From: Charina bottae
Taxonomy: Eukaryota; Chordata; Lepidosauria; Squamata; Charinaidae
DNA: 64,000 nucleotides
NCBI GenBank assembly: GCA_023362775.1
Contig: JALMGJ010000012.1
Coordinates: forward strand, 19,543,501-19,607,500
Direction: 5' to 3'
The notes under the pieces are model-generated. The model was not told where the DNA came from. It ran no database searches and was given only the letters and a program-made list of their open reading frames with translations. Below, piece after piece: positions 23,806-35,705 of this stretch. Numbering within the stretch: the stretch's first letter is position 1; the number at the start of each line of letters is the position of its first letter. Position numbers and translations under genes: made by a program.

Positions 23806-24005
23806 GTAACATTTGTTGCGTGGTCTTTTAATGCAAGTCTGTCTGTCCCTCCTTTCAGTCAGACACATTTAGGAATCAAAAGCTCAAGGACAATAAAACC
23901 AGATGTCATGTGCTACATTATTTGATTTATACCTGCTTATTGGCTGTGATTGGTTCTCAAAGGAACTTTCAGTATTAAAATCCAACATACAACTACAACA
24001 AAAAT

Positions 24006-24183
24006 CAATAAAGAAACTGGGAGACCGTGAGTTCTAGTCTGGCCTTAGGCACCAAAGCCAGCTGGATGACCTTGGGCCAGCCATTTTCTCTCAGCCCTAG
24101 GAAGGAGGTAATGGCAAACCACTTCTGAAACGTTGCCAAGAAAACTGCAGGCAGTTGCCAGGAGTCAACATTGACTCGAAGGT
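24006..24183 (+). mobile_element. Sauria-type SINE, 5'-truncated
   Basis: It begins inside the tRNA part (gggagaccgtgagttctag, B-box region) and continues ggatgaccttgggccag, aaaccacttctgaaac, caagaaaactgcagg, aggagtcaacattgactcg. The last is the Bov-B-like 3' end of Sauria SINEs. The purine microsatellite starts directly at its 3' end, where these SINEs carry a simple-repeat tail. Confidence 0.82.
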
Positions 24184-24319
<136 letters not shown>

Positions 24320-25620
24320 TAAATTACTATTGCTGCTGCTAATAATCATAAAAGTGTTTCCTTTTTCAACTCTATTTTGAAATCCCACTTCCAGCATTAA
24401 GAATCCAAGGTTGCCCCTTTCTGCAGAATGGAAGAAATTGTAAGAATTAAAAAAGAAACCCAGTCCTTTATAGCACATTTTACTGCATGTAATCTGCTTG
24501 GCCTGCGATAAAACTTTCATTACTACTGGAAAAGGAAAATAGATCACCAGGGAGTATTGTATGTGTTATCTGTATGAGCACCTAGGTCTAATATAAAGTA
24601 GATAGTGGGTAGAGGGGCTATGAAGAAGTTTTTCCAGACTGATATGGCCTAGTTTAGACTTCAAGGTCATTAACGTGGCTCTTCATCCAACGTCAAGAGG
24701 CACTCTTGGCATGCAAGAAAGAAAGGGAAAAAATGCTGGAATTTCACAAGATTGTATCTTTTGGGAGATGTAGAATGCCCAGGGCCAGGAAAAGTCTCTT
24801 GGCTTTGGCCAACCTAGGTGGGAATTATTGTCTGATCAAAGGTGCATTTCCAGTCTTGAAAATACAGTCCAAGATGGGTGGGATGTAATCTGACTTTAGT
24901 TCTAAACCTTAAGGGCAAATTAATTCTTGGAAGAAAAGTGAGTTAGTTTTGTTTGTTTGTTTCTGACATTAGTTTCTGGCAGCAAATTGTGGGATTTCTA
25001 TTCCCATATGAGAAATTAGATTAAATTCTCAGCCTAGGAGCCTGGGATGTTTCCACTGACTCAAAAAACAACAACAACCCCACCTTAAAGGGGCTTGACC
25101 AATAAGGGTCCTATTCCTTTCTGCGAAGGATAGGAAAGAGTGCTAGAACCAGAATGAGTCCATGCAGAGTTAACTACTCCAGAATAAATGAGTGAAAATT
25201 CAGTGGTAAAGCTGACCTACTTACTAGTGATGCTGTTGGAGTTTATAAAGCACTTTGAGATTCTCCAGGGAAAGTGTTAAGTAAACATGGAGTTGAATAT
25301 TCATTATTAACAAAATGCAGACAGAGCCTCTGATGTTCACCTTGAAATTTCCCTCTGAAGAGGATGGATGATGTCATGTTTTCCAGATCAAGCATGGCCA
25401 CTTACTTGCACAATGCTTAACCTTGGGGTAGAGGCAAACATTTACTAGGAAATATTTTAGCTACAACTTACCCAGCATTGTCTTTGACCCCTGATATCAG
25501 TGCAGGTTTTCCAGCTTGTCTTGTCTTGTCTTTTTTTTTTAAGGCTGAAGGAGCTAATTACGTGAGGGATTTTTTTGTGGGGAGGGTATAAAGCCTGTTT
25601 TGTTCTTTTTGTTTTCTTAG

Positions 25621-25753
25621 AGATGGCAGGCTGAAGGTAGGCGATGAGCTTCTAATGATCAATGGCCAGTCCTTGGTTGGTCTGTCCCATCAAGATGCTG
25701 TTGCTTTACTTCGGTCAGCTGAAGGCATTGTGTACCTGGTAGTGGCAAGCAGG
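25621..25753 (+). CDS. PDZD2: PDZD2 exon: second half of PDZ2
   Basis: After gttttcttag the exon completes an Arg codon and reads DGRLKVGDELLMINGQSLVG, then LSHQDAVALLRSAEGIVYLVVASR. This gives the PDZ beta-D/E strands and the alpha-B helix with His at its first position (SHQDA), typical of class I peptide binding. It ends phase 0 at AGG before gtaagt (25754). A long GGAA microsatellite begins about 120 bp downstream of the donor. Confidence 0.95.
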
Positions 25754-25873
25754 GTAAGTAATTTTGTGTATATGATTTCATATGTTGAAGAAAGCACAGA
25801 AGATTAGAAGATTCTTTTTTATAAGTTGTGGTCATCACCTTTAGTTTAGTGTTGAAAATGCAAAAGTTACAAA

Positions 25874-26180
25874 GGAAGGAAGGAAGGAAAATAGAGAGAG
25901 AGAGAGAGAGAGAGGGGAAGGAAGGAAGGAAGGAAGGAAGGAAGGAAGGAAGGAAGGAAGGAAGGAAGGAAGGAAGGAAGGAAGGAAGGAAGGAAAATAG
26001 AGAGAGAGGAAGGAAGGAAGGAAGGAAGGAAGGAAGGAAGGAAGGAAGGAAGGAAGGAAGGAAGGAAGGAAAATAGAGAGAGGAAGGAAGGAAGGAAAAT
26101 AGAGAGAGAGGAAGGAAGGAAGGAAGGAAGGAAGGAAGGAAGGAAGGAAGGAAGGAAAGAAGGAAGGAAGGAAGGAAGGA
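25874..26180 (+). repeat. (GGAA)n/(GA)n microsatellite, about 300 bp
   Basis: Long runs of ggaa are interrupted by repeated aaatagagagag blocks, so units and interruptions form a higher-order pattern. Purines are almost continuous on the + strand. Open frames of KEGRKEGR type are artefacts. Confidence 0.97.
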
Positions 26181-26677
26181 AATCAGCTTTATGAACCTGC
26201 CTTATGTTAGGTGAGATTTGCTCCGTTAGCTCGGGACTTGGAATTTTTTTTTTTATCTATGAAGGGCCATTAAACCACGGAGGAAAATCAACAGGGGATT
26301 GGAGTTGACAGTGGGTGGAATAAGACCACTTTTTAAAATAAGAGTGTTAAAGAGTAAAATGGATGCCTTAAACCTTGCAGAGTTTAAAGCATCCATTTTA
26401 CCTCTTAAGGTTTCTGAAACTTCCTCCAGAAGAGTTCCTGGCATCACTCATTTTGCAGTGAGTGCATCTTCAACTTGGCATAGAAAGCCTGGTTCAGTCT
26501 TCATCCAGGCAGAAGCTCCATTTCCCTGTTCTGTGGGCATCTAATCGATCACATAATACCATATGTAAGATTGAATAGACACTACTGTGACTCTCGGAGA
26601 AGATGCTTACTGTCTTGTGATGAGATAGCTTAGGGATTGGGAAACCAGTAGACAGCTATTGTTGACCTCTCCCATCA

Positions 26678-26755
26678 GCTTGGCTAGTTGTCAGGAGTGA
26701 TGGGAACTGTAGTCCAACAGCTGGAGGACCAAAGATTCTCCATCGCTGGAGTGGA
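26678..26755. mobile_element. hAT relic ('gggaactgtagtccaac' type)
   Basis: 'gtgatgggaactgtagtcc' and 'agctggaggaccaaagattc' are the half-element motif of a common reptilian hAT whose other half is a mirror copy. Ends and duplication are not recoverable. Confidence 0.45.
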
Positions 26756-28016
26756 CAATAAAAATAACTTAAGTTGCTAGAGTACATTTTCAGAACTGAT
26801 GCGTACAGTACTGTAGGTGTCTGTATAAATTTAAACTCTTGTCCTATAATTTAAAAAGTCATCAAATTGCATTCAAGTTCACTAGAACAAGTCTCAGGGT
26901 GGGCAGACTTATAGTGACTTCTGCAACAGTTGGAGTTATTAACTATCCAACAGATTTGGCAACTCTTTGCTTTTCCCCCCTTCATTGTGTTGTGTCAGTT
27001 AAAACCATTTAGAATGGCTGTCAGTAAGTTTGTTCTTAGTTGATGGAGTTGGGCTGTGCTCCAAATTGCCCCAAACTTTCCATAAATGCTTCCTTCACTT
27101 ACACCTTCTGTGGAACTGACTTAAGGTCTCAGAGGAAGTAGCTCTTTCAATATATGTTTTATGTGAACTAAAAGCATACATTTATTTCATTATTGCACCT
27201 GTGGAGTATAACAATATGCGTTTTATCAGTTATATGTCAGTTATGCAATAAAAGCACAAACGTCTGTAACTCAAAGCAGTGTGGCATCCATTTTTACAAA
27301 TGAAACTAAAGGGAATTTTGCCCAGACATGTTTGGTTCTTGATCTTCCATCACTTGGAGAGTCCACAATTGACTCTCAATGGAAAATGTCAACTAGAGTC
27401 CATGGAAAAGGCAATCCTGTGATGGGCAGTTCTGCCTATGATGCTTGATCATACCGGCTCATTTCATTTCATTTCATTCAAGCAATGAACCAGTTTCATG
27501 AACACCATTTTTCTTGATCATGTGGGACAAGGGAATTGTCAGCCTTACCAGGTAGAACAGACAGGAAACACGGGCGGGGGGGGGGGGGAGGAAAGTGGGG
27601 CAGGGAGTGAGAGCTTCTCAGCTATTTTATGAAGGCCGGGAGACCTGCAAACATGGCTACCATTAGGCAATGCAGCTATTCATCTCTAAGTGTCCTCTGT
27701 CATACTTTATGGTGAATTTTGCTGATTGGGAAAGGGAACAACTGGACTGTTTGACTAGTAATGCTGGAAACAGTGGTTTCTCTCTAGTCAAGATACTTGG
27801 TCCTACAGATGCAATCTTTCACTTCCCTTATACTGAAGTAGCTCTCCAAAAAACTAGCTATAAAAATAGCTAAAAATACTTTAGAAATAGCAAACTAAAG
27901 GAGGCTGGAAACCTGCTACATGACAAGTGTATGAAAAGTGATTATTTTGGCAGGAAACCGTTGTTAAAAAGAGTTGGGGTCATGGAAATAGATTGCATAC
28001 AGTTATGGAGGGATTA

Positions 28017-28107
28017 CAGGTAGTTCTTGTTTAGCGACCACAATTGGGACCGGCAACTCAGTCGTTAAGTGAAATGGTCACTAAGTAAAATCATGACCAT
28101 GCTTATG
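28017..28107. mobile_element. hAT-type element, left part (split by a LINE)
   Basis: Opens CAGGTAGTTCTTGTTTAGCG with ...ggtcactaagtaaaatcatg. The complementary end, gtcgctaaacaaggacttcctg, is at 29088-29109. The family is the one complete at 56229-56601 with an 8-bp duplication. A (tttgc)n tract and a LINE (28149-29012) separate the two parts. Confidence 0.7.
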
Positions 28108-28148
28108 TTCTTACTTCAGCTTTGCTTTGCTTTGCTTTGCTTTGCTTT

Positions 28149-28805
28149 ACAGACTTGTAAACCTTCGAACAGTCACTCATGCCCTGGTCATCTCCCAGAT
28201 AGACTATTGTAATGCGCTCTACATAGGGCTACCCTTGAGGAGCGTCCGGAGGCTTCAGCCGGTTCAAAATGCAGCCGTGCGGGCTATTTTAGGTGCCTCA
28301 AGATCGGCACACATAACACCTTTGCTCCGTGAGCTGCATTGGGTCCCAGTTTGCTTCCGGGTCCAATTCAAGGTGTTGGTTATTACCTTTAAAGCCCTAC
28401 ATGGCATGGGTCCAGGTTACCTGAAGGACCGGCTCATCCCCGTTCAATCAACCCGTCCCACCCGGTCCTGCAGAGAGGGCACGCTACGAACCCTGTCGGC
28501 AAGAGAGTTCCACCTGACGGGGTCTAGGAGGCGTGCCTTCTCTGCAGTAGCCCCTGCCCTTTGGAATATTCTCCCCCGGGAAATAAGATCGGCCCCCTCT
28601 CTCCTGGACTTTAGGAAAAACTTGAAGACCTGGCTATGTCACCAGGCGTGGGGAGGGGAGGGGAATAGCCAGTCTTGGGGTTGGCTGGCCCCTTAGATCT
28701 GTCCCGACCAGCCTTGTTGATCAGTGGAATAAGATCTACCACTTTTGGATCAAATTGTATGATGTTGTATATATGTATGTGTGTGTGTGTGTGTGTGTGT
28801 GTATT

Positions 28806-28883
<78 letters not shown>

Positions 28884-29012
28884 ATTTTATATTGTTTATT
28901 ATTGATATTTATTATTTTAATTGTTTTGAATTTGTTGTGAACCGCCCAGGGTCCCTCCTTGTGGGGGAGATGGGCGGGATATAAATGTAATAAATAAATA
29001 AACAAATAAATA
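28149..29012 (+). mobile_element. L2/CR1-group LINE, 5'-truncated
   Basis: A 3' fragment on the sense strand. The frame to 28696 reads RTVTHALVISQIDYCNALYIG, VQNAAVRAIL, HITPLLRELHWVPV and RRAFSAVAPALWNILPREI, the C-terminal region of L2/CR1-type ORF2 without the reverse transcriptase. After it come a (gt)n(at)n stretch and the family tail ccgcccagggtccctcc...gggcgggatataaatgtaat with (aaat)n. It lies inside the hAT element at 28017-29109. The frame is open and similar to the copies at 48935 and 51152, so it is fairly young. Confidence 0.85.
28777..28880 (+). repeat. (GT)n(AT)n microsatellite within the LINE 3' region
   Basis: Alternating gt units, interrupted once by atttat, pass into about 15 at units. 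Z-DNA/cruciform-prone alternating purine-pyrimidine. Confidence 0.97.
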
Positions 29013-29109
29013 AATGGTCATAAATGCGAGAATTGGTCTCAAAGTTACCATCGCTGTCGTAACTGCAAATGGTCACTAAATGGGGCAGTCGCTAAACAAG
29101 GACTTCCTG
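29013..29109. mobile_element. hAT-type element, right part
   Basis: 'ggtcataaatgcgagaattg', 'ccatcgctgtcgtaactgc' and 'ggtcactaaatgg', ending gacttcctg, complete the element opened at 28017. Confidence 0.7.
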
Positions 29110-29357
29110 TATGTAGTTTGAATTAGCTGATTCATTCTCTGACGTGTCCAATGATCAATTGATCCACAGGAGCATCAAAGATGGAAATGAAGTTTTTTAA
29201 AAAATACACCCTTGCTTCCAGCATTACCAGCCAAGAGAAATCTTGGCAACTGCTCATCATCTACAATGGGATACTAATACAGGCTTACTTTATAGGGTTG
29301 TTGTGCCAACATATATTCATATATGTAACGACAAGTATTGTTTTTTCTTTCTTGTAG

Positions 29358-29525
29358 GAAGGAGCAGAAGAAGATGTTCTTCATTATCCATCTACAAGTT
29401 TGCCAGACTTAGTTAGCACTTGTTCTGCTCAGGATACGGCCCCCTGGATTGACAATAAGGAGAACGAAGCACCGGAAGAGGAGGATGTCAAAGGAAAGAG
29501 CCCGGAGTCAGGAGTCCTGGAGCCT
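29358..29525 (+). CDS. PDZD2: PDZD2 exon: acidic linker after PDZ2
   Basis: 56 codons, phase 0 at both borders (acceptor tttcttgtag, donor gtaagt at 29526). EGAEEDVLHYPSTSLPDLVS aligns with human EDLLRLTSKSLPDLTS. Then WIDNKENEAPEEEDVKGK, an acidic stretch, matches human WTDNEDQEADGEEDE in character. No fold is expected; it is probably a flexible linker. Confidence 0.9.
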
Positions 29526-29714
29526 GTAAGTATGACCTTGCACAGGAAACCCATATGGGGCTATTTCCTGCCCAACTGAGCTTTGCATAATTAAAAAATC
29601 TGACTTGGGCTGGTCTCAAAAAGCTAAATGGGCTGGTCTCAAAAAGTAAAACATTGAAAATGGTTAGTACTTGGCTGTCAGTACAACCCAGAGTTCTAGG
29701 CTAAACTGGGAAGT

Positions 29715-29815
29715 TGAAAAACACCCTGGAAGAAGGCAGTGACAAATCATTTTTGTAATGTTGCCAACAAAGCTACATGCGTAGATTGTGTCCATGACAT
29801 CACAAGGAGGAGTCA
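29715..29815 (+). repeat. Sauria/Bov-B-like SINE tail relic
   Basis: 'gaagaaggcagtgacaaatc', 'gttgccaacaaagc' and 'tgtccatgacatcacaagg' resemble the 3' part shared by Sauria SINEs and Bov-B. Heavily decayed. Confidence 0.45.
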
Positions 29816-31614
29816 AGTTCAATTTGCAGGATGCGTATCTTTACAAATCATTTCCACTCAAATTATTTTTTTTAAAGAACAGGCAAATTTTATTTATGTA
29901 CATATGCATGTCCTTGAATATATGCATTTTTCTGTGTTAATGGAGCCTTGTATCACAAAACTGAGATGAATTTTCATATTAATTCAGGAAATGTGAACGA
30001 TGTCAGTTTGCTTAAAAATGTAGGTCAAATGACATCTGCCACTTCCCTGGGATACTATTTTGAACAAATATTGATTAACAAGTTGGTCATCTCCTTTAGC
30101 AATTGTGGCTGCTTTAGAGGTGTGTCAGAGAATCATGTTTTGCTTTCTTCAGTAAGACTATCATTGCAACTTACTAAAAAAACAATTCAGACATAATGTT
30201 CTTTGCTAAATAAAACATGATGGCTTATTGGATCAAGATTGAGAGTGGTGCCCATATCCTCTTGTTCTTCTTTTGTGCACCATAATGAAAAATGGCCAGC
30301 ATCAACCACAGTTTTCCCTTACAAAATAAACTGGTTTATTTTTTTATTTTTTTATTTTATTTTAAATAAATAAATAAATAAATAAATTTGACCAGGAAGA
30401 GGAAGGGAGCAGATAAACACAATTCCCTCTCAGACCAACATTTATTGACTTGCAGTGATTGGACTTTAAATGTTTTCACTGTGTTACTTTCATATTTCAT
30501 ATCTCATTTTATTTGAGCCACACTCCCAATGGACTCCTTGTGGCCTCTATAGAAGATGATATTGTACTGTATATAAATAAGTCATTTCTTTTCTCAGCTT
30601 CTTTGCACCTCATTCTTTGTGGAACATATTCATTCTGGATCTGCTGTTGATGGCTATTTTAGTGATTTATTTATCAATCACCATCTGGGGCTTTTCAGTT
30701 TGAGATAAATATTGTAGAAATCCCTGCTCCAAAGAATTAAGGTAGACCCAGGAAGGTATGGAAGTCCCCACTAGATCAGATTGGAAGCCTGTCCGGTCCA
30801 ATGCCCTCTTTCCTATAATATTTAATTGCCTGTGGGTATTCCAAGTTCCAAGCAAGGGAATATGGGCAGAATCACATAAGGGAGCAGATCATCTTTGGGC
30901 AACTGAAGGGGTTAGAGCTGGAGGACAAAAAATATCTAACAATAGAGGAATAAATTAGGACAAGGAATCTAGCTTTATTTATATTAACCATTGGCCATCT
31001 ATTTGTACGGTTGAGCATGCTTAGAAAATGATCAAAAGAAGTGCTTTGGTACCTGCGCAATCATCTTTCTGCTACCCATTAAAGAGCCACATCTTTTTTC
31101 AGGCTTCCTTAAGAGTCACATTAAGAACACAGATCAACGCCTTGAAGGAGCTGCATCATTTTTCAGACTTGTGCAGAAACCTGAACAAAAGAGGTAGCTG
31201 CTTTAATGAGTAGCAGAGTTGCTGTGCTTGCACAGGTTTCAAAGCTTTTCTTCTTAATCGTTCTTTCAGTGTACACAGTGCCAGATCTGGTGCAGAATAT
31301 AGAAGGCTTTAAAAGTTAGCCTGTGTTAGATCTGGGAGAGGTCTGACTAGTATAAGAATTTGAGGATAGGAGACATGGTTTGAACAATACGGCAAGTGAA
31401 TTAATTTACTGTGCAGAAAGGACATTCCATAACAAAATAGAACAAAAAGCCCCAGATTCAGTCTCCAGTGTCAGTAGTTGTTCGGATTTGAAATCTTGGT
31501 TAACTACTGCAGTATTGGCAGTATCGAGATAGGGGATTAATGGTTTGACCCTGAAAGAGAACTTTCTTCACATTTTGTGTAGAAATGAGACTGCTCATAA
31601 GTCCCTTTGTTCAG

Positions 31615-31680
31615 TGCTGTCGTAACTCCGAATGGTCGCTGAATGAATGGATGTTAAGCGAGGACTGCCTCTATAGCAGT
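31615..31680. mobile_element. Fragment of the 'caggtagtcctc' hAT family
   Basis: 'gtgctgtcgtaactccgaatg' with 'ggtcgctgaatgaatgg' and 'gttaagcgaggactgcct' is the right end of the family complete at 56229-56601. Its terminal CTG is degraded. A Penelope fragment is inserted immediately after. Confidence 0.6.
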
Positions 31681-31692
31681 AACAGCAAAATG

Positions 31693-31824
31693 GCTGTTGT
31701 GGGTCTTCCGGGCTGTGTGGCCGTGTTCTGGAAGTTGTGGTTCCTAACGTTTCGCCAGCATCTGTGGCCAGCATCTTCAGAGGGCAGGAGCACAGATAGA
31801 AGCAAAATCTCTGTCAACACATTG
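31693..31824 (-). mobile_element. Penelope-like element, end fragment (132 bp)
   Basis: Nearly identical to the first 130 bp of the copy at 15779. An exact 12-bp duplication aacagcaaaatg lies at 31681-31692 and 31825-31836. An extremely 5'-truncated insertion that keeps only the terminal block. Confidence 0.85.
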
Positions 31825-32539
31825 AACAGCAAAATGTTTTGTTTGCATTTATTTTATGTTTCCTCCAGTGCTATTCTTTCTCACATGAAAATTTCTTTTG
31901 CATATCATTCTCTCCTTAGCTCTGCTTGCCTCATAGGTTTTTGTCAGAGACCTGAAAGATCTGTCCGTGATGGTATGGAGGGTAAATGACAGAAGCCTTC
32001 ATGTTCAGAAGGAGTTTACATCAGAATATCTTATGCTAGTGATAAACTGCAGGAGATATTGTTTGTGTATCTATTTGGTTGATTTATATACTGGGTTTCC
32101 TCCAAGAGTTCCTTCACTTTCCCTACATATACATAACTCTGTGGAGCAGATTGAACTGAGGAGTAACGACTGATCCAAAGTCACTAGTGAACCTCCATGG
32201 CAAGGGTGACGTTGGACCTGGGACTTCCAAGTCCTAGACAAGTAGTGTAACTTCTTATGAGCTTCCTAGATATATTTGTTTAGTTATGGTTGGAGACACA
32301 GCACTGAATTAACTGGATCTTTTATCTAATGCCCTATGTCTCCTATCACTTGATGGTGCTATTTAAAATACAGAACAAGCTGTTATTCTTCGCATTAATT
32401 CCAATGGGTAATGACTGATGTTTCAATCGGTCAGTGGAATTATGATACTAAATTATGATTTAGGAATTCAACAGGTGAACCAAGGGGACATTTGTGATCC
32501 ATTGCTGTTTATATGGAATCTGAAGATATACATATATAT

Positions 32540-32990
32540 ATTTATTTATTTATTAATCAAACTTATCACCGCCCATCTCTACCGCAGTAGACTCTGGGCG
32601 GTTTACAATAAATATTAAAAATTTAAAAAGCTATAAATCGTTAAAATACAATATCATAATAAATAGAAATATAAAAAATCCAGAGGATGGTAAGATCTTA
32701 AAAGGAGGTTATTACTAAGCTAACCACCCCCAGGAGGAACTATCACTTCCTTTGTCCCAAGCCAGGCGGCAGAACCAGGTTTTTAAAGACTTCCGGAAAG
32801 CCAGGAGGGAGGGTGCCTGCCTCACCTCCGGGGGCAAGATATTCCACAGGGCGGGCGCTATCACAGAGAAGGCACGCCTCCTGGACCCCGCTAGATGGAA
32901 TTCTTTTATTGACGGGGTCCGTAGCATGCCCTCCCTGCATGACCGGGTGGGGCGGGTAGATGTAATCGGGATGAGACAGTCCCTCAGATA
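32540..32990 (-). mobile_element. L2/CR1-group LINE 3' end, antisense
   Basis: On the + strand (ttta)n, then accgcccatctctaccgcag and gactctgggcggtttacaat, the complement of the tail. The minus frame reads YLRDCLIPITSTRPTRSCRE, RRAFSVIAPALWNILPPEV and FRKSLKTWFCRLAW. Truncated just upstream of that. It faces the sense copy at 28149-29012 across a PDZD2 exon. Confidence 0.87.
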
Positions 32991-33438
32991 CTCAGATATG
33001 GAGAATGTCTTAATACCACATTGGCAATATAATATCTGATTTAAAGAGGCTGAATGAACTGTGTGGGAAAGAGCGCCTATCAATGTAAAGGTGGGAGAGG
33101 CATGCTAGAAAGAGGGCAAGAAAGTCAAGGTTGTCACACCCAGAAATTCAACATTGGGGCAGGAAGAGATGATGGATTTTGGAGAACTAAGAATTGGGCT
33201 AAGCTCAGGCTTCCCGTAGACCAGCGACCTCTTTTTATTTTGCAGTAGAACACAAGACATGGCAATATCCACTCCAGGTTTTCCCCAATTTTTATTTCAG
33301 GAGCCTGATTTAAATAACTAAGACACATTGCCAGTTTACTGCAGATTATTCATAATGCTATCTCCACCATTAGGCAACAAACGTTGGATGCCTTTAAAAA
33401 TCAGTAAACCTTACTTATTGATGTACTGTACTGTACAT

Positions 33439-33596
33439 CAGGGTTCCTCAACTTCAGCCATTTTAAGATGTGTGGACTTCAACTTCCAGAATACTCCAGC
33501 CAGCATTGCTGGATCATTGCAGCATCCAATGCTGGCTGGAGTATTCTGGGAGTTGAAGTCCACACATCTTAAAATGGCTGAAGTTGAGGAACCCTG
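33439..33596. mobile_element. Snap-back hAT-type MITE (near-perfect hairpin)
   Basis: Two 69-nt arms (33439-33507 and 33528-33596) are complementary except at one position and enclose a 20-nt loop. The ends are CAGGGTTCC and GGAACCCTG. The flanks ctgtacat and atgtacag are reverse complements of each other, and pairing continues to 33428/33607, so a simple 8-bp direct duplication is not evident (6 of 8 match). Confidence 0.8.
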
Positions 33597-33765
33597 ATGT
33601 ACAGTACTGTGTGTTCTATTTTTAAGTATCAGTTGCTTGTGGGATCTTCTAATTTGGTTCTCCTGGGCTAGCCTGGCCCTGTGCCTTGAGGTTCTCTTAC
33701 CCTCCAAATGTGTTGGACTTCGCTTACTGTAACTCTTAACCTACATGGTCTTTGGCCATCTAGTA

Positions 33766-34000
33766 CAGAGCTTTCCAAACTCTGTGTCGCGACACAAAAG
33801 TGTGTCGCCGCACACAGTCTGGTGTGTCGCCACACAACCCGGAAGCGCTGATCATCATCAGCGCTTCCGGGTTTTCCCGGGGCGACACACCAACTGCAGC
33901 GCGCAAAACCCGAAAGCGCAGGAGCGCTTCTGGGTTTTCCCGCGGCGACACACCAACGCCGGTTGGTGTGTCGCCGCGGGAAAAACTTTGGAAAGCCCTG
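33766..34000. mobile_element. Non-autonomous hAT, third copy of the gtgtcgcgaca family
   Basis: CAGAGCTTTCCAAACT (33766) to ggaaagccctg (34000), flanked by an exact duplication atctagta (33758-33765, 34001-34008). Inside are repeated gtgtgtcgcc(g) motifs and a tandem/inverted gcttccgggttttcccg block. CpG-rich. Shares its ends with 650-1091 and 5528-5817 but has a different centre. Confidence 0.87.
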
Positions 34001-35705
34001 ATCTAGTATCACTTTGCAAACAATAGGGGCATATTTTCAAAACTAATCATATGAATAATCAATCTTGGAGCTCTAATCTACTAATGGAAAGCTCTGATCA
34101 CAACATGATCATATGAAAACCACATTTTCCTCCCACATGAGAGCTGCAAAAAGTACAGTAAAATGTTGCTGGAGGTGCTGAAAATTCTAAGATATACATG
34201 TGTAATCTAACACTGTTTTAAAATAGCAACCATTCGTTTATACAAAAGGGAAAGAGTTGTGCTGTGTAGTTTACATTCTACAGGAATCAGTTGTATTATA
34301 TGTTCACCCTCCCCAAACCCCTACTTTCACTGAACAGATTGGATTTTTCAAAATTATTTCTAATTCTCTCTGTCTGCCTACCTCCTTATATATTCGCCAC
34401 TGTAAAAATACAGTATGGAATTAATTATGTGGGGTAATGCTTAGTGCAAACTTTTAGCAAGTAAGATTTCTGTACTTTGAATGAAGCTGCCCTTTGGGGA
34501 TTTTCTTATGTAATTTACAAAAGTTAGGTTTTTTATTAAATGCAACCAATTATATAGTGATCTCACATAGTTTGCCATTTTGGAGGGGGAATGTTATGAT
34601 GGGCTCAGCCAGGCTTTTCATCTGAGAATCTCAACAAATACAAGGAGTTGTTCTTTTCATTGTATGAGTCTAAATACTGGTTTGATGATGAATGCAAAGA
34701 AAATTCTTATTGCAATGGATTGGACTTACGAGAGAACACCTAACAAATTTTCCTTCTGGTATCACACGAGTATAATAAAGTAATGTAAACTTTTATTAGA
34801 AAGCAAGAAGAGGACCACTGTAAAAGAAGCTTGCCCACAGTTGATTTTGAGAGCCAGCTCTGGTCCCTCTGCTATTTTTAGGAAACTAACCTCTTTATAG
34901 TCTGTCCTATTCCAGTGGAAATTTGAGAGGCCTGATGTGGGATCTATATAAACAGAGATGGCCTCCATGCCCTTGGTTCAGCTGGATGTGAAGCTCCCTC
35001 CTGTACGGTTCCCAGTTTATCATATCAATTCTAGTATGACTGTTTCAAAATTAATGAATTAAACATCAGGCCCCAAACATGTATTCGTAGCTGGAGAAAA
35101 GACCACAGTTTTGCAAATGTAGCCCCCACCTTCATCTTCTTTACTATTTAAATAGGGCCATGCACAGTACGGATTGATTCTACTTTTGCATGTCAATCAA
35201 TAAAGCGTGAATCGGCCTTTCTGCATATAGACACGGTCAGGATTTTTAGAGCATGACCTGAATCTAGCCTAGTGAGTTGGGTGTGCTGGATCTCTGGTAC
35301 CTTCTACAGGTTCAGAATGGGATGAGTGGATGCATTTGCAATTGCACAAATCTGTAGAACTTTTGAATTGACCCAGGTAGAAATAATGTGAACCCAGACT
35401 TCTGCTTTTGCCTAGTCAAATGAGCAACTTATAGTTCAAAGCCCTGGTCAAGAATTAAATTTGAGTGTTCATAGTCCTATACTGTACACCAGCAGTTCCC
35501 CATTGGGGCGTGGGGTGTCAATGTTTGACATTTAGAGAGCAGGTTGTGGGCATTCAGTGGGAATGATATTGTGTTCGTTCATAAAATAGTTGTCTGAATA
35601 AATACAGCCAGTCACTAAATAACGATTTACCAGAAGGCAAACTGGTAAGTTCACTCCCTGGAACTCTTTTGCCCTTAGATGCAGGATATATATATTTTTC
35701 TAGGC

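Larger units (their letters stand above)
25754..29357 (+). other. PDZD2: PDZD2 intron, 3.6 kb
   Basis: It contains the GGAA array, a small hAT relic, a hAT split by an L2/CR1-group LINE, and unique sequence at 26190-26670 and 26760-28010 (a G run lies at 27575-27589). A self-similar pair, agtttaaagcatccatttta and its near complement (26340-26400), is a short local inverted repeat. Confidence 0.75.

Noticed and set aside
25828..26076. KEGRKEGR-repeat protein
   Set aside because: Translation of the GGAA array.
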